A stretch of DNA of 64,000 nt from Luteibacter sp. (GTDB lineage: Bacteria > Pseudomonadota > Gammaproteobacteria > Xanthomonadales > Rhodanobacteraceae): the NCBI RefSeq assembly GCF_009912395.1, contig NZ_WNDO01000012.1, positions 1 to 64,000 of the forward strand, read 5' to 3'. Below are positions 62,292 through 64,000 of the stretch, in pieces. The position numbers and the translations under genes were made by a program. The notes beneath the pieces were generated by a model that worked only from the letters and a program-made list of their open reading frames with translations, was not told the DNA's origin and searched no databases. How positions within the stretch are numbered: position 1 is the stretch's first letter; the number at the start of each line of letters is the position of its first letter.

Positions 62292-64000
62292 GTTCATCGG
62301 CATCATCCATCCTCGTACGGCCGTGGTCGCTCACGACCTGGCCATGGCGGCGCTCGCCTGGTGGATCGCCAAATCCCTGCGCTACGCGCTGATGCCCGAA
62401 CTGGCCCCGGTCACCTACCTGCCGATGGAGTTCCCCATCGTGCTGTTGGTGCAGGGCGCCGTCTTCAACTGGACCGGCCTGTACAAGGGCGTCTGGCGCT
62501 TCGCGAGCCTGCCCGACCTGTGGAACATCATCCGTGCGACGGTGATCGGTTCCCTGATCATCGGCTTGGCGATGGTCATGTACTCGCGGCTCGATGGCGT
62601 GCCGCGCTCGGTGTTGCTGGTCTACCCGGTGGTGCTGGTCGTCCTGCTCGGCCTGCCGCGACTCAGCTATCGCTTCTGGAAGGACAGCCGCATCGACCTG
62701 TTCCAGTCGGTGCCAAGCAAGCGCGTGCTGATCGTCGGTGCGGATCGTGCGGGCGATGCGCTGGCGCGCGACCTGCGTCGCGACAGCCGCTACAGCGTGA
62801 TCGGCTTCGTCGACGACAACACGGCCCTGCGCGGCGCGCAGATCGGTGGCGTGCCGGTGCTCGGCACCATCGACCAACTGGCTGAGTTGTCGCGTGCCGT
62901 GGCCGTGCAGATGCTGCTGATCGCCGTACCGGGCGCGAGCACGGCACAGATGCGCCGCATCGTGTCCTATTGCGAAAGCACGGGCCTGCCGTTCCGCACC
63001 GTTCCCCGCCTCGAGGACGTCGTGGCGGGGCGTGCCCAGTTCAACGAGATCAAGGAAGTCGCCATCGAGGATCTCCTCGGGCGCGACGCCGTGGAGCTGG
63101 ATTGGACCGCCATCCGCGAGAACGTCAGCGGACGTCGTGTGCTGGTCACCGGCGGTGGCGGATCGATCGGTTCGGAACTGTGCCGCCAGGTCGCGCGACT
63201 GGGTGCCCAGTCGCTCACCGTCGTGGAAATGTCCGAATACAACCTCTACCGGATCGGCCAAGAACTGACCTCGGCGTATCCGGAGCTGATCTTCAACGGC
63301 GTGCTGGCGGATGCCCGCGAGGCCGTGGCGATTAATCGCCTGTTCGAGGAAACCCAGCCGCAGATCGTGTTCCACGCTTCGGCCTACAAGCATGTGCCGA
63401 TGTTGCAGGGTCAGTTGCGCGAGGCCTTCCGCAACAACGTGATGGGAACGCGCGTGGTGGCCAGTGCGGCCGTGCGCTGCGGTGTCGAGTCGTTTGTGCT
63501 GATCTCCACCGACAAGGCGGTGAACCCGACCTCCGTCATGGGTGCCTGCAAGCGCATGGCCGAGATCTGGTGCCAGAACCTCGCCGCACACACCTCTACA
63601 CGTTTCATTACCGTCCGCTTCGGTAACGTGCTGGACTCGGCCGGCTCGGTGGTTCCGCTGTTCCGCAGGCAGATCCGCCAGGGCGGTCCGGTGACGATCA
63701 CGCATCCGGAGATTTCGCGCTACTTCATGACGATTCCCGAAGCCTGCCAGCTCATCCTGCAGGCGGCGAGCCTCGGAAAGGGCGGCGAGATCTTCGCGCT
63801 CGACATGGGCGACCCGGTCAAGATCCACGACCTCGCCGAGCAGATGATCCGTCTTGCCGGCAAACGGCCGGGCTCGGATATCCAGATCGTGTATACCGGC
63901 CTGCGTTCCGGCGAAAAATTGTTCGAAGAGCTGTTCCACCCCCTGGAGAACTACAAGAGCACGACCCACGCCAAGATTTTCCAGGCCCAGCACCGACAGG
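62278..64000 (+). CDS. WbpM/FlaA1-type nucleoside-diphosphate-sugar 4,6-dehydratase (right end cut)
   Basis: Open from ATG 62278 to the window end (574 codons, no stop). Four N-terminal membrane helices are present (e.g. FPIVLLVQGAVFNWTGLYKG), then a first Rossmann region (VLIVGADRAGDALARDL, near residue 145), a linker, and a second Rossmann/SDR domain with VTGGGGSIGSELCRQVARLG near residue 289. The active site is FVLISTDKAVNPTSVMGACK: the SxxK-type dehydratases of this group have Met, not Tyr, before the Lys. Such enzymes make UDP-4-keto-6-deoxy sugars for O-antigen or capsule. The start overlaps the previous gene by 14 bases. Confidence 0.93.
   Translation, partial: MFLRKFIGIIHPRTAVVAHDLAMAALAWWIAKSLRYALMPELAPVTYLPMEFPIVLLVQGAVFNWTGLYKGVWRFASLPDLWNIIRATVIGSLIIGLAMVMYSRLDGVPRSVLLVYPVVLVVLLGLPRLSYRFWKDSRIDLFQSVPSKRVLIVGADRAGDALARDLRRDSRYSVIGFVDDNTALRGAQIGGVPVLGTIDQLAELSRAVAVQMLLIAVPGASTAQMRRIVSYCESTGLPFRTVPRLEDVVAGRAQFNEIKEVAIEDLLGRDAVELDWTAIRENVSGRRVLVTGGGGSIGSELCRQVARLGAQSLTVVEMSEYNLYRIGQELTSAYPELIFNGVLADAREAVAINRLFEETQPQIVFHASAYKHVPMLQGQLREAFRNNVMGTRVVASAAVRCGVESFVLISTDKAVNPTSVMGACKRMAEIWCQNLAAHTSTRFITVRFGNVLDSAGSVVPLFRRQIRQGGPVTITHPEISRYFMTIPEACQLILQAASLGKGGEIFALDMGDPVKIHDLAEQMIRLAGKRPGSDIQIVYTGLRSGEKLFEELFHPLENYKSTTHAKIFQAQHRQ

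Noticed and set aside
1-64000. CRISPR arrays, tRNA or rRNA genes
   Set aside because: No regularly spaced direct repeats of 24-40 bases and no cloverleaf with a CCA-proximal TTCGA-type arm were seen by eye; a scan with tRNAscan-SE/Infernal would be decisive.

Overview
The window reads as a GC-rich gammaproteobacterial chromosome of the Xanthomonadales/Lysobacterales type, most like Rhodanobacteraceae such as Luteibacter or Dyella. The reasons are the gene orders smc-zipA, rpsA-ihfB-lapA-lapB and rimO-DUF3025, the linked glgE/treS/glgB/glgX/treZ/malQ/treY genes, and dispersed palindromes beginning TGTAGGAGCGCGC. This is inference from protein families and gene order; no 16S gene or other formal marker is present.

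Layout. 1-3220 is a decayed accessory patch: the end of an IS3-family element, two frameshifted small genes, a DUF4145 gene with two in-frame TGA codons, a small AT-richer orphan gene, an N-terminally truncated ArdA-like antirestriction gene, a secreted protein and a stranded gene tail. 3240-5110 holds a GNAT acetyltransferase, two paralogous coiled-coil/membrane miniproteins, an orphan Imm22-type immunity gene and a small cluster of DnaA-box-like sites. 5260-8610 holds HIT and dienelactone hydrolase genes, rimO (interrupted by an in-frame TAG) and DUF3025. 8797-19847 holds typA, a lipoprotein with a pilin-like C-terminus, a 3-hydroxybutyrate oligomer hydrolase, a cyclophilin, an aminotransferase, mdh and gnd. 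20068-28272 holds an M1 peptidase, a Pr6Pr membrane gene (also interrupted by TAG), an ABC exporter, a LysR regulator, an EamA transporter and a serine hydrolase. 28273-30165 is asnB with a candidate asparagine attenuator. 30345-39144 holds prfB (with its programmed frameshift), lysS, a lipoprotein gene, yciI, bolA, smc and zipA. 39328-56690 is one tightly packed seven-gene alpha-glucan/trehalose operon. 56766-64000 holds cmk, rpsA, ihfB, lapA and lapB, followed by the first genes of a surface-polysaccharide locus, which runs off the window.

How the genes work together. The 17-kb operon combines the TreS-maltokinase/GlgE/GlgB route (trehalose to maltose-1-phosphate to branched glucan), the TreY/TreZ route (glucan back to trehalose), and GlgX/MalQ for debranching and chain rearrangement. 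LapA/LapB (LPS assembly control) sit directly before a WecA-like initiating transferase and a WbpM-like dehydratase.

The most interesting signal is upstream of asnB. A 22-codon ORF with six Asn codons is followed by a strong intrinsic terminator and by a competing antiterminator pairing in the right geometry. Together these make a plausible asparagine-responsive ribosome-mediated attenuator. No CRISPR array, rRNA or tRNA gene was seen. No stretch over 300 bases is left without a gene or gene remnant.
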